Shown in pieces: positions 6,302-14,238 of a DNA stretch of 25,769 nucleotides. This DNA is from JACMPA01 sp035564115 (GTDB lineage: Bacteria; Patescibacteriota; Saccharimonadia; Saccharimonadales; UBA4665): NCBI GenBank assembly GCA_035564115.1, contig DATMTN010000018.1:1-25769 (forward strand), given 5' to 3'. The notes beneath the pieces are model-generated. The model was not told where the DNA came from. It did not search any database and worked only from the letters and a program-made list of their open reading frames with translations. Position 1 is the stretch's first letter, and every line of letters begins with the position of its first letter. The position numbers and the translations under genes were made by a program.

Positions 6302-7714
6302 ATGAATAACTCTGGATCTATCGAAACGATAACAGTGCTTGGCGCTGGCTATGTCGGACTGACGACGGCGGCCCTTTTCGCACACGCAGGCTATACTGTG
6401 TACCTCGTGGAGCCAAACGAGCAGCGACTACAGACGATTCGTTCTGGTAAGTCATTCTTTTTTGAGGAAGGTTTGGATCCCATCATTGAGCACGCGGTGG
6501 CACAGAAGACCCTCATCCCAACTGATTCCTACGAAACGTGTATTGCCGAAAGCCAGATCGTGTTCTCTTGTGTTGGTACGCCTGACAACCCTGATGGTAG
6601 CTCCAACCTGAGCTACATTTTTGCCGCTGCTAAGGCCACGGCTCAGCACGCCAAGTCTGATCTGATTTATGTCCAAAAAAGCACCGTACCAGTTGGCACG
6701 GGCGCGAAGCTGCAGACCTTATTTCAGGAGCTGGGCGCATCTATCCAGTATGTTTCCAATCCGGAATTTTTGCGTGAAGGTATGGCCTTGTATGACACGC
6801 TGTTCTTCGATCGGGTGGTTGTGGGCAGCACCGATACAGCGGCGAACGAGAAAGTTCTGGACGTCTATCGGCATGTGGAGGCAATTCGCCCGGCCATGAT
6901 TGAACTATCCGGTGTCCGCACTGATCGCCCGGCAAATACCTCAGTTGACTTGGCTCGTCGCAGTACGGAGTCGGCTAGCAAGTACCTCACAACGCAAACG
7001 CTTGAAAGCGCTGAGCTCGTCAAAGTTACTTCCAACGCCTTCCTGGCTCTCAAGATATCATTTGCAAATTCCATAGCAGTGTTGGCCGATCGCACAGGGG
7101 GTGATTTTCGGGAAATCGTCCAGGCTGTGGGGGCAGATCCGCGCATTGGCTCGCTGCTCTGCAATGGTCGTGGCTATGGCGGCGGCTGCTTCCCTAAGGA
7201 CGTATCGGGCTTGATTGCTAGCGGCCTGGATAACGGTGTGGAGCTGGATATTGTGCAGGCTACGCAGCGGGTGAATAGCGCGATGCCTGGCTATATTGTC
7301 GAAAAGCTATTGAGTGCTTTTGCAGGTGACATGACCGGCAAAAAGGTAGCGGTGCTGGGCTTGAGTTTCAAGGTTGGTACGAGTGATGCCCGTAAGAGTC
7401 CAGGTGTAGCAATCGCTAACCTTCTCGTTCGCGCTGGTGCGACTGTCTTTGCCTATGACCCCGAGGCTCGACAAGAGGCCGATGAGATACTAGTGTCGGA
7501 GGTGACGGTGACCAAGACCATGGCCGAGGCGATTGCGCAGGCCGATGCGGTGCTAATTACTACCGGCTGGCCAGAGTTTATCACTCACGGTGCAAGCGAA
7601 TATGCGCAGCAACTACAGGGAGCTAAAATTCTCTTTGATACAACCAACAGCTATGACCGAGAGCCCGTACGCGCTACCGACCTTCAGTACATGGCAGTAG
7701 GTGGGAAGCTGTAG
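6302..7714 (+). CDS. ugd: UDP-glucose 6-dehydrogenase
   Basis: A 470-residue NAD-dependent enzyme that oxidises UDP-glucose to UDP-glucuronate. The Rossmann motif GAGYVG opens the protein (about 15-20). VQKSTVPVGTG and NPEFLREG are family signatures. AELVKVTSNAFLALKISF precedes the catalytic segment GRGYGGGCFPKD, in which C296 is the catalytic cysteine. SDARKSPG is in the C-terminal UDP-binding domain. Length is slightly above the usual 430-450, explained by about 27 extra residues (204-230), rich in Arg, Ser and Thr, just before the central dimer helix. The start follows a good Shine-Dalgarno. galU begins 8 bases after its stop and supplies its substrate. Confidence 0.95.
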   Translation: MNNSGSIETITVLGAGYVGLTTAALFAHAGYTVYLVEPNEQRLQTIRSGKSFFFEEGLDPIIEHAVAQKTLIPTDSYETCIAESQIVFSCVGTPDNPDGSSNLSYIFAAAKATAQHAKSDLIYVQKSTVPVGTGAKLQTLFQELGASIQYVSNPEFLREGMALYDTLFFDRVVVGSTDTAANEKVLDVYRHVEAIRPAMIELSGVRTDRPANTSVDLARRSTESASKYLTTQTLESAELVKVTSNAFLALKISFANSIAVLADRTGGDFREIVQAVGADPRIGSLLCNGRGYGGGCFPKDVSGLIASGLDNGVELDIVQATQRVNSAMPGYIVEKLLSAFAGDMTGKKVAVLGLSFKVGTSDARKSPGVAIANLLVRAGATVFAYDPEARQEADEILVSEVTVTKTMAEAIAQADAVLITTGWPEFITHGASEYAQQLQGAKILFDTTNSYDREPVRATDLQYMAVGGKL

Positions 7715-7722
7715 GCTAGTAC

Positions 7723-8604
7723 ATGAAGACACCTACGAAAGCTATCATTTGCGCCGCCGGCATCGGCAGTCGTTTTTTGCCGCAGACCAAAGCAGTGCCC
7801 AAGGAGATGCTACCTCTCATTGACCGTCCGGTTATCCAACTAATCTCCGAGGAAGCCGTGGCGGCTGGTGTCAAGGAAATCATTATCGTTATTAACGAGA
7901 ACAAGGGTGCTATCGAGAATCACTTCGCACACAATGACAAGCTCAGTACGGTGCTCCGTAAGGATGGTAAGCATCGAGTGGCTGATATCATCGAGAATAT
8001 TCCCAAAATGGCCAAGTTTACCTATGTGCAGCAGCATGACCTGCCAACTGGTAGTGCCCGCTCGGTCCTAAATGCCCGCCAGTTCCTCGATGACGACGAG
8101 CCGTTCTTTGTCTTTTATGCTGATGACTTCTTTCGGTCTGCGACGCCACGAGCAGTTCAGCTGCTCGATGCCTATGCGCGAACTGGTAAAAGTACAATTT
8201 CACTCATTGAAGTTGATATCGAGGATGCCGAAAAGTACGGCATGGTGGCGATTGGTGAAGATATCGGCGAGCAGACATACAAAATATCACGCTTGCTGGA
8301 AAAGCCAGGCGCGGCCAATGCGCCGAGTACCTTTGCTAGTGTGAGCGGTTACTTGTTGACCCCTGATATCCTGCCTTATATTGCCCGCACGGCACCTGGT
8401 AAGAACGGTGAGATTACTCTAGCAGACAGTATTGATATGTTTGCCCAGGAAAACGATATCTATGGCAAATTTATCGATGGTATCTGGCATGACACCGGCG
8501 ATCAGCTGAAATATGTCGAGGCGCAAGTTGATTTGATGCTCGAGATGCCTGAATTCGCCCCAAAATTACGTAGTTTCCTGCAGCAACGTCTCAACGATAA
8601 ATAA
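7723..8604 (+). CDS. galU: UTP-glucose-1-phosphate uridylyltransferase
   Basis: A 293-residue nucleotidyltransferase making UDP-glucose from UTP and glucose-1-phosphate. The N-terminal signature AAGIGSRFLPQTKAVPKEML (11-30) is nearly identical to the family pattern, and FVFYADDFF contains the metal-binding Asp residues. EKYGMVAIGE, SVSGYLLTPDILP and the GIWHDTGDQLKYVEAQ segment near the C-terminus are all typical. Length is normal for the family. It sits 8 bases after ugd, so the two are almost certainly cotranscribed and catalyse consecutive steps to UDP-glucuronate. The ribosome binding site is weak, which suggests translational coupling to ugd. It converges on the glutaredoxin-like gene with a 54-base gap and no clear terminator. 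Confidence 0.95.
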   Translation: MKTPTKAIICAAGIGSRFLPQTKAVPKEMLPLIDRPVIQLISEEAVAAGVKEIIIVINENKGAIENHFAHNDKLSTVLRKDGKHRVADIIENIPKMAKFTYVQQHDLPTGSARSVLNARQFLDDDEPFFVFYADDFFRSATPRAVQLLDAYARTGKSTISLIEVDIEDAEKYGMVAIGEDIGEQTYKISRLLEKPGAANAPSTFASVSGYLLTPDILPYIARTAPGKNGEITLADSIDMFAQENDIYGKFIDGIWHDTGDQLKYVEAQVDLMLEMPEFAPKLRSFLQQRLNDK

Positions 8605-8658
8605 TCAACCTCCGGTCTGGTGGGAGCCGCGACCGATGCTGAAGGCTCACACGAAAAC

Positions 8659-8919
8659 TTATGAGACGAGGGCGTGGGCTTTGAGGCTGGCGTCGATGCG
8701 CGGTCGATCGAAGCCAACAACGATGTCGCCCTCGATGTCGAGAACTGGAATGCCGGTCTGACCTGACTTGCTCACCGACTCGTTGAGCCAATCACGGTTG
8801 TCGTCCACATTGCGGTACTCATATTTGACGTTTAGCTTATCGAAGTAGTCCATGGCGACATGGCAAAAGGCACACCATTCGGCGCCGTAGACAATAATTG
8901 GGCTTTTAGAATCACTCAT
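8659..8919 (-). CDS. Glutaredoxin / NrdH-like thiol-disulfide protein
   Basis: An 86-residue thioredoxin-fold protein. The redox centre is CAFC (C16, C19 from the chosen start) in VYGAEWCAFCHVAMD, the cis-proline segment is TGIPVLDI (P58), and the GFDRPRID segment near the end matches the glutaredoxin glutathione- or thiol-binding region. It would reduce disulfides in cytoplasmic proteins, possibly ribonucleotide reductase. An ATG seven codons upstream (8940) is in frame, but the inner ATG at 8919 is preferred: an extended -10 TGGTACAAT lies exactly 7 bases upstream, predicting a leaderless mRNA that begins there, and the extra residues would not be part of the fold. Confidence 0.88.
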   Translation of the reverse strand: MSDSKSPIIVYGAEWCAFCHVAMDYFDKLNVKYEYRNVDDNRDWLNESVSKSGQTGIPVLDIEGDIVVGFDRPRIDASLKAHALVS

Positions 8920-8926
8920 AACGTAT

Positions 8927-8935
8927 ATTGTACCA
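8927..8935 (-). promoter_or_regulatory. Extended -10 of the glutaredoxin-like gene
   Basis: TGGTACAAT on the minus strand (hexamer 8927-8932). Seven bases separate it from the ATG at 8919, so the transcript should begin at the start codon. No Shine-Dalgarno is present in between. Confidence 0.45.
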
Positions 8936-9010
8936 TGCATTACTTTACAAAATATAGTATGAATTCCTACATCTATTCAGCTTATCCTTGGGTATGCTAG
9001 GTCTCATGTC

Positions 9011-9045
9011 TTGCATCACAGAGGTGACATCTGTTATAGTGGAGG
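9011..9045 (+). promoter_or_regulatory. Promoter of the ATP synthase operon
   Basis: TTGCAT (9011-9016) and TATAGT (9035-9040) are 18 bases apart, and a TG one base before the -10 (TGTTATAGT) makes it an extended -10. It is the best promoter in the window. A strong Shine-Dalgarno, GGAGG (9041-9045), follows directly and ends 4 bases before the ATG at 9050. If transcription starts at the usual distance from the -10, part or all of this Shine-Dalgarno would not be in the mRNA. Confidence 0.6.
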
Positions 9046-9049
9046 AAAG

Positions 9050-9394
9050 ATGAAGACGCCCGCCGTTCAAGCTACGTCGCACGCGACGCCGCCTGCTGCT
9101 ATGAGTGAGCAGTCTGCTCGTGGTCGTTCTGCGTTTGTCTCTTTAGCGCTTGATATGAGCTGGCAGCTCGCTGTCGTGGTACTAGTACCGATGATTGCTG
9201 GCGCCCTGCTCGATAAGAAATTCAATACCTCGCCGACATTCGTGCTTATTGGGCTTGCCATCGCCGTTCTTGGTTCGGTTGCGGTTATGTGGCGCACTCT
9301 CCAAACAGCTAATAGCCTACCGGTACCGAAGTTGAGCGCTGCCCAGAAGCGCGCAGTTCAAAAGCAGTATGAGGAGGATGACAAGGATGCTTAG
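9050..9394 (+). CDS. atpI: AtpI/AtpZ-like ATP synthase assembly protein
   Basis: A 114-residue protein at the head of the atp operon. After a Ser/Ala-rich N-terminus come two membrane helices (about 28-50 and 60-80) joined by the segment GALLDKKFNTSPTF, which matches the AtpZ/AtpI pattern (G-x-x-LD followed by a P-F turn). The C-terminus is charged and ends EEDDKDA. AtpI family members help c-ring assembly or magnesium supply; here the role is inferred from position and topology. The start was set to the ATG at 9050, not the in-frame TTG at 9011, because GGAGG lies 4 bases before it and the -35 box overlaps the TTG. The last 8 bases overlap atpB. Confidence 0.75.
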   Translation: MKTPAVQATSHATPPAAMSEQSARGRSAFVSLALDMSWQLAVVVLVPMIAGALLDKKFNTSPTFVLIGLAIAVLGSVAVMWRTLQTANSLPVPKLSAAQKRAVQKQYEEDDKDA

Positions 9395-10250
9395 CCTGTT
9401 CACTCGTTTTGCGGTCGAAGATGGCCCAGCGGTGCACGTTGCACCAGGTACCGACTTCACCATCGGCAGTCTGCATGTCACCAACTCGATGCTGTATGGC
9501 TGGATTATCTGCACCCTGATGATTATCGGGCTAATCTATGTCGCCCGCCGTGTCAGCGTCAAGCCCAAGGGTGGCTTCATCCAGTACATTGAGGCCGGCG
9601 TAACCTTCGTGAGCGATTTAGTGGTTAATGCTTTTGACGACAAGTCCAAGGGCAAGAAGTATGTACCTTTCTTCGTCACACTGTTTTTCTTTGTACTACT
9701 CAACAACTGGGCGGGACTGTTTCCCTTGGTTGGTGAGGGTCTGCAGATCCACGGTCACCCCTTCCTGCGTCCGATGACTGGTGACCTGAACGCCACTGTC
9801 GGCATGGGTCTGGTAACGATGATTTTTGTCTATGTCGCCTCTGTCCGTGAGGTTGGTGGTTTTGGCAAATACATCAGCCACTTCTTTATGGGCAGCCCGC
9901 TCAACCCACTGTACCTGGTAATCGGCCTGATTGAGATGTTGACCGACCTGACCCGTACACTCAGCCTGGCACTTCGATTGTTCCTGAACGTCACCATTGG
10001 TGAGATTGTCATTGCTGTGTTTGCCTACCTGGGACATCTGTTGGCACCGGCCAGCATCCTGTCGCCAATTACCGCGCTACCATTTACCCTGCTAGAGCTG
10101 GGTGTGGGAGCGCTTCAAGCCTATATTTTCGTTATCCTCGGGGTCAACTACCTCGCCATTGCCGTCAACAGTGCGCACGCACCTGACGACCATGACGAAG
10201 TAGCGGACGAAGTACCTGCTACGGTTTCCACCAAGGGAGCTACGGCTTAA
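9387..10250 (+). CDS. atpB: ATP synthase F0 subunit a
   Basis: A 287-residue polytopic membrane protein forming the proton half-channels against the c-ring. LSLALRLFLNVTIGE holds the essential arginine (R197), equivalent to E. coli R210, and VGALQAYIFVIL near the C-terminus is the conserved last-helix segment with Q244. At least five hydrophobic segments are visible. ATGs at 9369, 9378 and 9387 are in frame; 9387 is chosen because AGGAGG (9372-9377) is 9 bases before it and would be inside or abutting the other two. The start overlaps the end of the AtpI-like gene by 8 bases, indicating translational coupling. The C-terminal tail of about 25 residues is hydrophilic and acidic (DDHDEVADE), a mild extension. 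Confidence 0.95.
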   Translation: MLSLFTRFAVEDGPAVHVAPGTDFTIGSLHVTNSMLYGWIICTLMIIGLIYVARRVSVKPKGGFIQYIEAGVTFVSDLVVNAFDDKSKGKKYVPFFVTLFFFVLLNNWAGLFPLVGEGLQIHGHPFLRPMTGDLNATVGMGLVTMIFVYVASVREVGGFGKYISHFFMGSPLNPLYLVIGLIEMLTDLTRTLSLALRLFLNVTIGEIVIAVFAYLGHLLAPASILSPITALPFTLLELGVGALQAYIFVILGVNYLAIAVNSAHAPDDHDEVADEVPATVSTKGATA

Positions 10251-10298
10251 GAGGATAAAACGAACGTCATTCATTAAGAAGATTTAAAGGAGAAAGAA

Positions 10299-10535
10299 AT
10301 GACAGAACTTGTAACATTTGCAGCTGCCAGCACCGACATTATCGGTAAAGGTATTATGATTGGTGGCGGCTTCATCGGACCAACCATCGGTATTGGCCTG
10401 GTCGGTGCTAACTACCTCGCAGCCGTTGGCCGCAACCCTGAGGCATCGAAGTTCCTGGGCCAGGCCCTGGTCTTCGTGGGTCTTATCGAGGTCTACGGAC
10501 TACTGGCCTTCGCATCAACCTTCTTCGTTAAATAA
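10299..10535 (+). CDS. atpE: ATP synthase F0 subunit c
   Basis: A 78-residue hairpin of two hydrophobic helices joined by the polar loop GRNPEA (44-49), the standard c-subunit loop. The ion-binding carboxylate is E64 in VGLIEVYGLL of helix 2. The Ser/Thr next to the carboxylate seen in sodium-binding c-rings is absent (Val follows E64), so proton coupling is favoured; this is inference from motif knowledge. P28 in helix 1 is a small oddity. The ribosome binding site AAAGGAG at 10286-10292 is strong, as expected for the most abundant F0 subunit, and the 48-base gap after atpB is the longest within the operon. Confidence 0.96.
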   Translation: MTELVTFAAASTDIIGKGIMIGGGFIGPTIGIGLVGANYLAAVGRNPEASKFLGQALVFVGLIEVYGLLAFASTFFVK

Positions 10536-10547
10536 GGATATTAAGAG

Positions 10548-11081
10548 TTGATTACACAAGTAACACAATTTGGAGCTGACAACGCCTCGGGCATCGGTGC
10601 CCTAGGTATTGATGGCAAAGCGCTGATCATCCAGCTGATTACCTTCGGCCTGGCTTTTCTGGTGCTGAAGAAATGGGCTTTTGGGCCGATTCTGAAGATC
10701 ATGGACGAGCGCCAGCAGACCATCGAGAACGGCGTGGCGCTTGGTGAAAAGATGAAGCGTGATGAAGCCAAGCTGGAAGCCAAGATTGCCGACGAGCTGG
10801 CTAAGGCTCGCTCCCAGGCTGATGGTATCATCGCTGCCGCCAACGACACCTCACGCGACAAGATCCGCGAAGCCGAAGCCAAGGCTAGCGACAAGGCTGC
10901 CGGTATCCTGAAGGATGCCGACGAGCGCATCAAGACCGACACCGCTCGGGCCCGTAAGCAATTGGAGTCTGAGTTGGTTAGCCTGATTTCTGACGCCACT
11001 GAAGCCATTATTGGTGAGAAAGTTGACGCCAAGAAAGACGCACAGCTGATCGACAAAGCCCTCAAGGAGCAGAACGCCTAA
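10548..11081 (+). CDS. atpF: ATP synthase F0 subunit b
   Basis: A 177-residue peripheral-stalk subunit. A single membrane helix (about 25-42) is followed by FGPILKIMDERQQTIENG, typical of subunit b, and then a long Ala/Lys/Glu-rich coiled coil to the C-terminus. The start is TTG at 10548; there is no usable ATG nearby, and AAGGA (10534-10538), overlapping the atpE stop codon, lies 9 bases before it. The N-terminus before the helix is longer than in E. coli. The stop codon overlaps the atpH start by one base (TAATG). Confidence 0.93.
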   Translation: MITQVTQFGADNASGIGALGIDGKALIIQLITFGLAFLVLKKWAFGPILKIMDERQQTIENGVALGEKMKRDEAKLEAKIADELAKARSQADGIIAAANDTSRDKIREAEAKASDKAAGILKDADERIKTDTARARKQLESELVSLISDATEAIIGEKVDAKKDAQLIDKALKEQNA

Positions 11082-11482
11082 TGAAAACGCCGCGAACCAA
11101 GATTGCTAGCGTAATCGCTGACCGCACCCTCAAGCAGGGTGAGTCTAAAGAGCTGGCGAAGGAAATCGCGGCGTATCTTCTGGCCGAGAAGCGGGTTGGC
11201 GAGCTGGAGTCCGTGCTGCGCGATGTTCAGGTTGACTGGGCTAAGAGCGGCTATGTCGAGGTGTTGGCATCGACTGCTCACCCACTGACGGCTGATGTGA
11301 AGGCTCAGATTACCGATAAAGTAAAGCAACTCTACCCTGAGGCCCGGCAGATTGTCGTGACAACAGTAGCAGACCCCGAAGTTATCGGTGGTGTGCGCCT
11401 GTCTCTCGCCAATCAGCAGCTTGATCTATCGGTAGAGGCTAAATTGAATAAGTTCAAACAGCTGACTGCTGGAAAGGAATAA
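11081..11482 (+). CDS. atpH: ATP synthase F1 subunit delta (short form)
   Basis: A 133-residue delta subunit, clearly shorter than the usual 175-180. The C-terminal part is recognisable: VLASTAHPLTADVKAQI and VTTVADPEVIGGVRLSL (the DPxxIGGxR signature), then DLSVEAKLNKFKQLT. The missing length falls in the N-terminal helical domain, which in the family binds the tops of the alpha subunits. It starts one base inside the atpF stop codon, with AAGGAG 11 bases upstream. Identity is firm from the C-terminal motif and its place between b and alpha. The short N-terminus suggests an altered stalk-to-head contact. Confidence 0.92.
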   Translation: MKTPRTKIASVIADRTLKQGESKELAKEIAAYLLAEKRVGELESVLRDVQVDWAKSGYVEVLASTAHPLTADVKAQITDKVKQLYPEARQIVVTTVADPEVIGGVRLSLANQQLDLSVEAKLNKFKQLTAGKE

Positions 11483-11487
11483 TACAC

Positions 11488-13032
11488 GTGGCAGATTTAT
11501 CTATTACTGAACTGAGTGGCGACATCCGCGCGGCTATCGCCGAGTTGAAGTCACGCCCAGAAATTGAAAGCACCGGTGTGGTTACTCGTATCGGTGACGG
11601 CATTGCCTGGATCTATGGTCTGAGCGCGGCTGGTTACAACGAAATGCTTGAAATTGATGGCGCCGATGGCCAGAAGGTCACTGCGTTTGCCTTCAACCTC
11701 GCTGAGGATGAAATCGGTGCAGTGCTTCTCGGTGAAGACATCAATGTCAAGGCTGGCGCCAGCGTCCGTCTGTCGGGTCAGGTGTTGGAAGTGCCAGTTG
11801 GTCCAGAGCTCGTTGGCCGCGTGGTTGACCCAATGGGTAACCCACTTGACGGTGGTGAGCCTATCAAGGCTAAAGCCAAGAGCCGCGTCGAGCGTCCCGC
11901 CCCTGGTGTTATGCAGCGTAAGGGCGTGCATGAGCCACTCATGACCGGCCTCGTAGCTATCGACGCCATGGTGCCAATTGGTCGTGGGCAGCGTGAGCTG
12001 ATCATTGGTGACCGCCAGACTGGTAAGACCGCGATTGCTGTCGACACTATGGTCAACCAGGCCAAGCAAAAGACCGGCGTTATCAACGTCTACGTTGCGA
12101 TTGGTCAGAAGGCTTCCAAGGTCGCTGCCCTGCAGGAACGTCTGAAGCGCGAAGGTGTCATGGACCAGACGATTATCGTCGCTACCGGCCCATCTGACCC
12201 AGCTGCCATGCTCTACCTGGCGCCATACGCTGGTGCGGCTATGGGTGAGTACTTCCGTGATAACAAGCAACATGCCTTGATCATCTACGATGACCTGACT
12301 AAGCACGCTCAGGCGTACCGTCAGATGTCACTGCTGCTCCGCCGTCCACCAGGGCGCGAAGCCTACCCAGGTGATGTTTTCTACCTGCACTCTCGCCTGC
12401 TCGAGCGTGCTGCCAAGCTGTCTGATGACCTCGGTGCTGGCTCATTGACCGCCCTGCCGATCATTGAGACCCAGGCTGGCGATATCTCCGCTTACATTCC
12501 GACTAATGTGATCTCTATCACCGACGGTCAGATCTTCCTGGAAACTTCCCTGTTCTACCAGGGTATTCGTCCAGCAATCTCAGTTGGTCTATCAGTCTCC
12601 CGTGTGGGTGGTGCTGCCCAGACCAAGGCAGTTAAATCTGCCGGTGGTAGCCTGAAGCTGGCTTTGGCCCAGTTCCGTGAGCTTGCGGCCTTCTCACAGT
12701 TCTCAACTGACCTGGATGCCGAGACTCGTCACATCATCGAGCGTGGTCAGCGTTTGACTGAGCTGCTGAAGCAACCGCAGTTCGCACCATATGCTATCTG
12801 GGAAATGTACTCAGTGCTCTACTCTGCTAACGAAGGTGCCTTCGATATCGTACCTCTGGACAAGATTGAAGCTGCCCGCGAAGCTTTGCTACGTGAGCTG
12901 AAGAGCAAGCATGCTAAGGTTGTCGAGACAGTCAACACCGGTGACAAGGTTAGTGATGCCGACAACGACGCCATACTGAAGGTCGCTAATGCGATTGCCA
13001 AGCAGTACGAAGTTAAGGAAGCAAAGAAGTAG
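11488..13032 (+). CDS. atpA: ATP synthase F1 subunit alpha
   Basis: A 514-residue non-catalytic nucleotide-binding subunit, normal length. The P-loop GDRQTGKT is at 174-181, RRPPGREAYPGDVFYLHSRL follows the central domain, and SVGLSVSRVGGAAQTKA contains the conserved arginine that reaches into the catalytic site of beta. The start is a GTG at 11488 with AAGGA about 10 bases upstream, 5 bases after atpH. No in-frame ATG gives the conserved N-terminus. The codon pattern is even and strongly biased, as expected of a highly expressed gene. Long antisense frames across this gene are coding shadows. Confidence 0.97.
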   Translation: MADLSITELSGDIRAAIAELKSRPEIESTGVVTRIGDGIAWIYGLSAAGYNEMLEIDGADGQKVTAFAFNLAEDEIGAVLLGEDINVKAGASVRLSGQVLEVPVGPELVGRVVDPMGNPLDGGEPIKAKAKSRVERPAPGVMQRKGVHEPLMTGLVAIDAMVPIGRGQRELIIGDRQTGKTAIAVDTMVNQAKQKTGVINVYVAIGQKASKVAALQERLKREGVMDQTIIVATGPSDPAAMLYLAPYAGAAMGEYFRDNKQHALIIYDDLTKHAQAYRQMSLLLRRPPGREAYPGDVFYLHSRLLERAAKLSDDLGAGSLTALPIIETQAGDISAYIPTNVISITDGQIFLETSLFYQGIRPAISVGLSVSRVGGAAQTKAVKSAGGSLKLALAQFRELAAFSQFSTDLDAETRHIIERGQRLTELLKQPQFAPYAIWEMYSVLYSANEGAFDIVPLDKIEAAREALLRELKSKHAKVVETVNTGDKVSDADNDAILKVANAIAKQYEVKEAKK

Positions 13033-13043
13033 AACTTTAGATT

Positions 13044-13913
13044 ATGGCTAGTACAATTGCACTCAAACAGCGGATTAAGTCCATCAAGGGTACGCGCCAG
13101 ATTACCAAGGCGATGCAGTTGGTGTCGGCTTCGAAGTTGCGTCGTGCGCAGGAGTACGCGCAGAAGAGTCGGGCCTACGCTGAGCTGGCCAACGATCTAC
13201 TAACTCGCCTGAGCGGCATTAACGAAGTTGAACGACAGCCATTGTTTGAGAAGCGAGCCGTGAAGGCACGCTTGTACATCGTCATTACTAGTAACAGTGG
13301 TCTGGCCGGTGCTTACAATGCGAATGTCCTGAAGCAGCTGACCAAGAGTATTCAAGAAGACCAAGGCAATAAGGTAAAGAGCCGAGCAATTGCCATCGGT
13401 AGCAAGGGTGGCCAATTTATCCGCCGCCTGAGCGAGATCGAGCTCGAAGCTGTCTACCCGGCGTTGGGTGACCATCCAACTGCTAACGACGTGCGACCTA
13501 TTCTGAACAGCTTGATTGAGCTGTACAAGGCGGGTGAAGTTGATGAAGTGCGCATCCTGTTCACGAAGTTTAAGTCTACCGTTGTACAGGAAGCCCAAAG
13601 TCTACAGCTCCTGCCGGCAGTTGCCCCTGAAGCATCGGATGTAAAGGTAGAGACGGTGAGTAACTTCGAGCCAGATGTCGAAACTGTCATTGACCAAGTC
13701 ACGACGCGGCTGATCGAAGCTCAGATCTGGCAGTCAGTGCTGGAATCACTTGCTTCTGAGCACGCTATGCGTATGGTGGCCATGAAGAACGCCACCGATA
13801 ATGCCAAGGACCTGATTGATGATTACACACTGGAACTGAACACTGCCCGCCAGGCAGCGATTACCCAGGAGTTAGCAGAAATAACCGGTGGAGCGGAGGC
13901 ATTAAATGGCTAG
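13044..13913 (+). CDS. atpG: ATP synthase F1 subunit gamma
   Basis: A 289-residue central-stalk subunit of normal length. The N-terminal coiled-coil helix has the family pattern KQRIKSIKGTRQITKAMQ (8-25), and the C-terminal helix has MRMVAMKNATDNAKDLI followed by LNTARQAAITQELAEI, the conserved gamma end. ITSNSGLAGAYNANV marks the central alpha/beta domain. The ribosome binding site is weak, 11 bases after atpA. The final 8 bases overlap the next, unrecognised gene, which takes the position normally held by atpD. Confidence 0.96.
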   Translation: MASTIALKQRIKSIKGTRQITKAMQLVSASKLRRAQEYAQKSRAYAELANDLLTRLSGINEVERQPLFEKRAVKARLYIVITSNSGLAGAYNANVLKQLTKSIQEDQGNKVKSRAIAIGSKGGQFIRRLSEIELEAVYPALGDHPTANDVRPILNSLIELYKAGEVDEVRILFTKFKSTVVQEAQSLQLLPAVAPEASDVKVETVSNFEPDVETVIDQVTTRLIEAQIWQSVLESLASEHAMRMVAMKNATDNAKDLIDDYTLELNTARQAAITQELAEITGGAEALNG

Positions 13914-14238
13914 TATCCAGGAACGACTCAACAACGCTGGCATCGGTGAAGACCGTGCCTATTACACCTTTCATGATACGCAGCGCGTAGCTGCCTGGGC
14001 TGGTTCGCAGGCTACAGAAGTGCTTGCCGAACTCGGTTTGCACCGGGAGCGCGGCTACTTTACTCGACACGATGTCCTACGTGCCGCCAAACGAGCGCTG
14101 GAAGTTGCTGAATCTCGAGTGATTGATCAGCATGCTGATCCAGCCACTGCTCAAGTTGTGCGCGACGTGCCGGCGTATCTGTACGACCAGTATGCCGAGG
14201 AAACGGTTATCGAGACGACAACGGAGGATGTGGCATGA
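13906..14238 (+). CDS. Unrecognised 110-residue protein inside the ATP synthase operon
   Basis: I do not recognise a family. GGAGG at 13895-13899 sits 6 bases before the ATG, one of the best ribosome binding sites in the operon. The gene overlaps atpG by 8 bases and the next small gene by 4 (ATGA), so it is cotranscribed and probably translationally coupled. The protein is soluble, with no signal or membrane helix: a mostly helical body containing DTQRVAAWAGSQATEVLAEL and FTRHDVLRAAKRALEVAESR, and an acidic tail ETTTEDVA. It has no cysteine. It is not epsilon, delta or another standard subunit, all of which are present elsewhere in the operon. A role as an F1-associated accessory or regulatory protein is inference from position only. 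Confidence 0.8.
   Translation: MASIQERLNNAGIGEDRAYYTFHDTQRVAAWAGSQATEVLAELGLHRERGYFTRHDVLRAAKRALEVAESRVIDQHADPATAQVVRDVPAYLYDQYAEETVIETTTEDVA

Noticed and set aside
8605..8658. Possible terminator between galU and the glutaredoxin-like gene
   Set aside because: Only a weak CGGTC/GACCG pairing is present and no T-run follows on either strand.
9011..9049. TTG start for the AtpI-like protein
   Set aside because: The TTG is part of the -35 box and has no ribosome binding site; the ATG at 9050 has GGAGG 4 bases before it.
10299..10535. Sodium-coupled ATP synthase
   Set aside because: Subunit c has Val, not Ser/Thr, after E64, so the extra sodium ligand is missing; proton coupling is the simpler reading.
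11551..12306. Long minus-strand frame (251 codons) inside atpA
   Set aside because: It is a shadow of the biased codon use of atpA, with no start signal and no recognisable domain.
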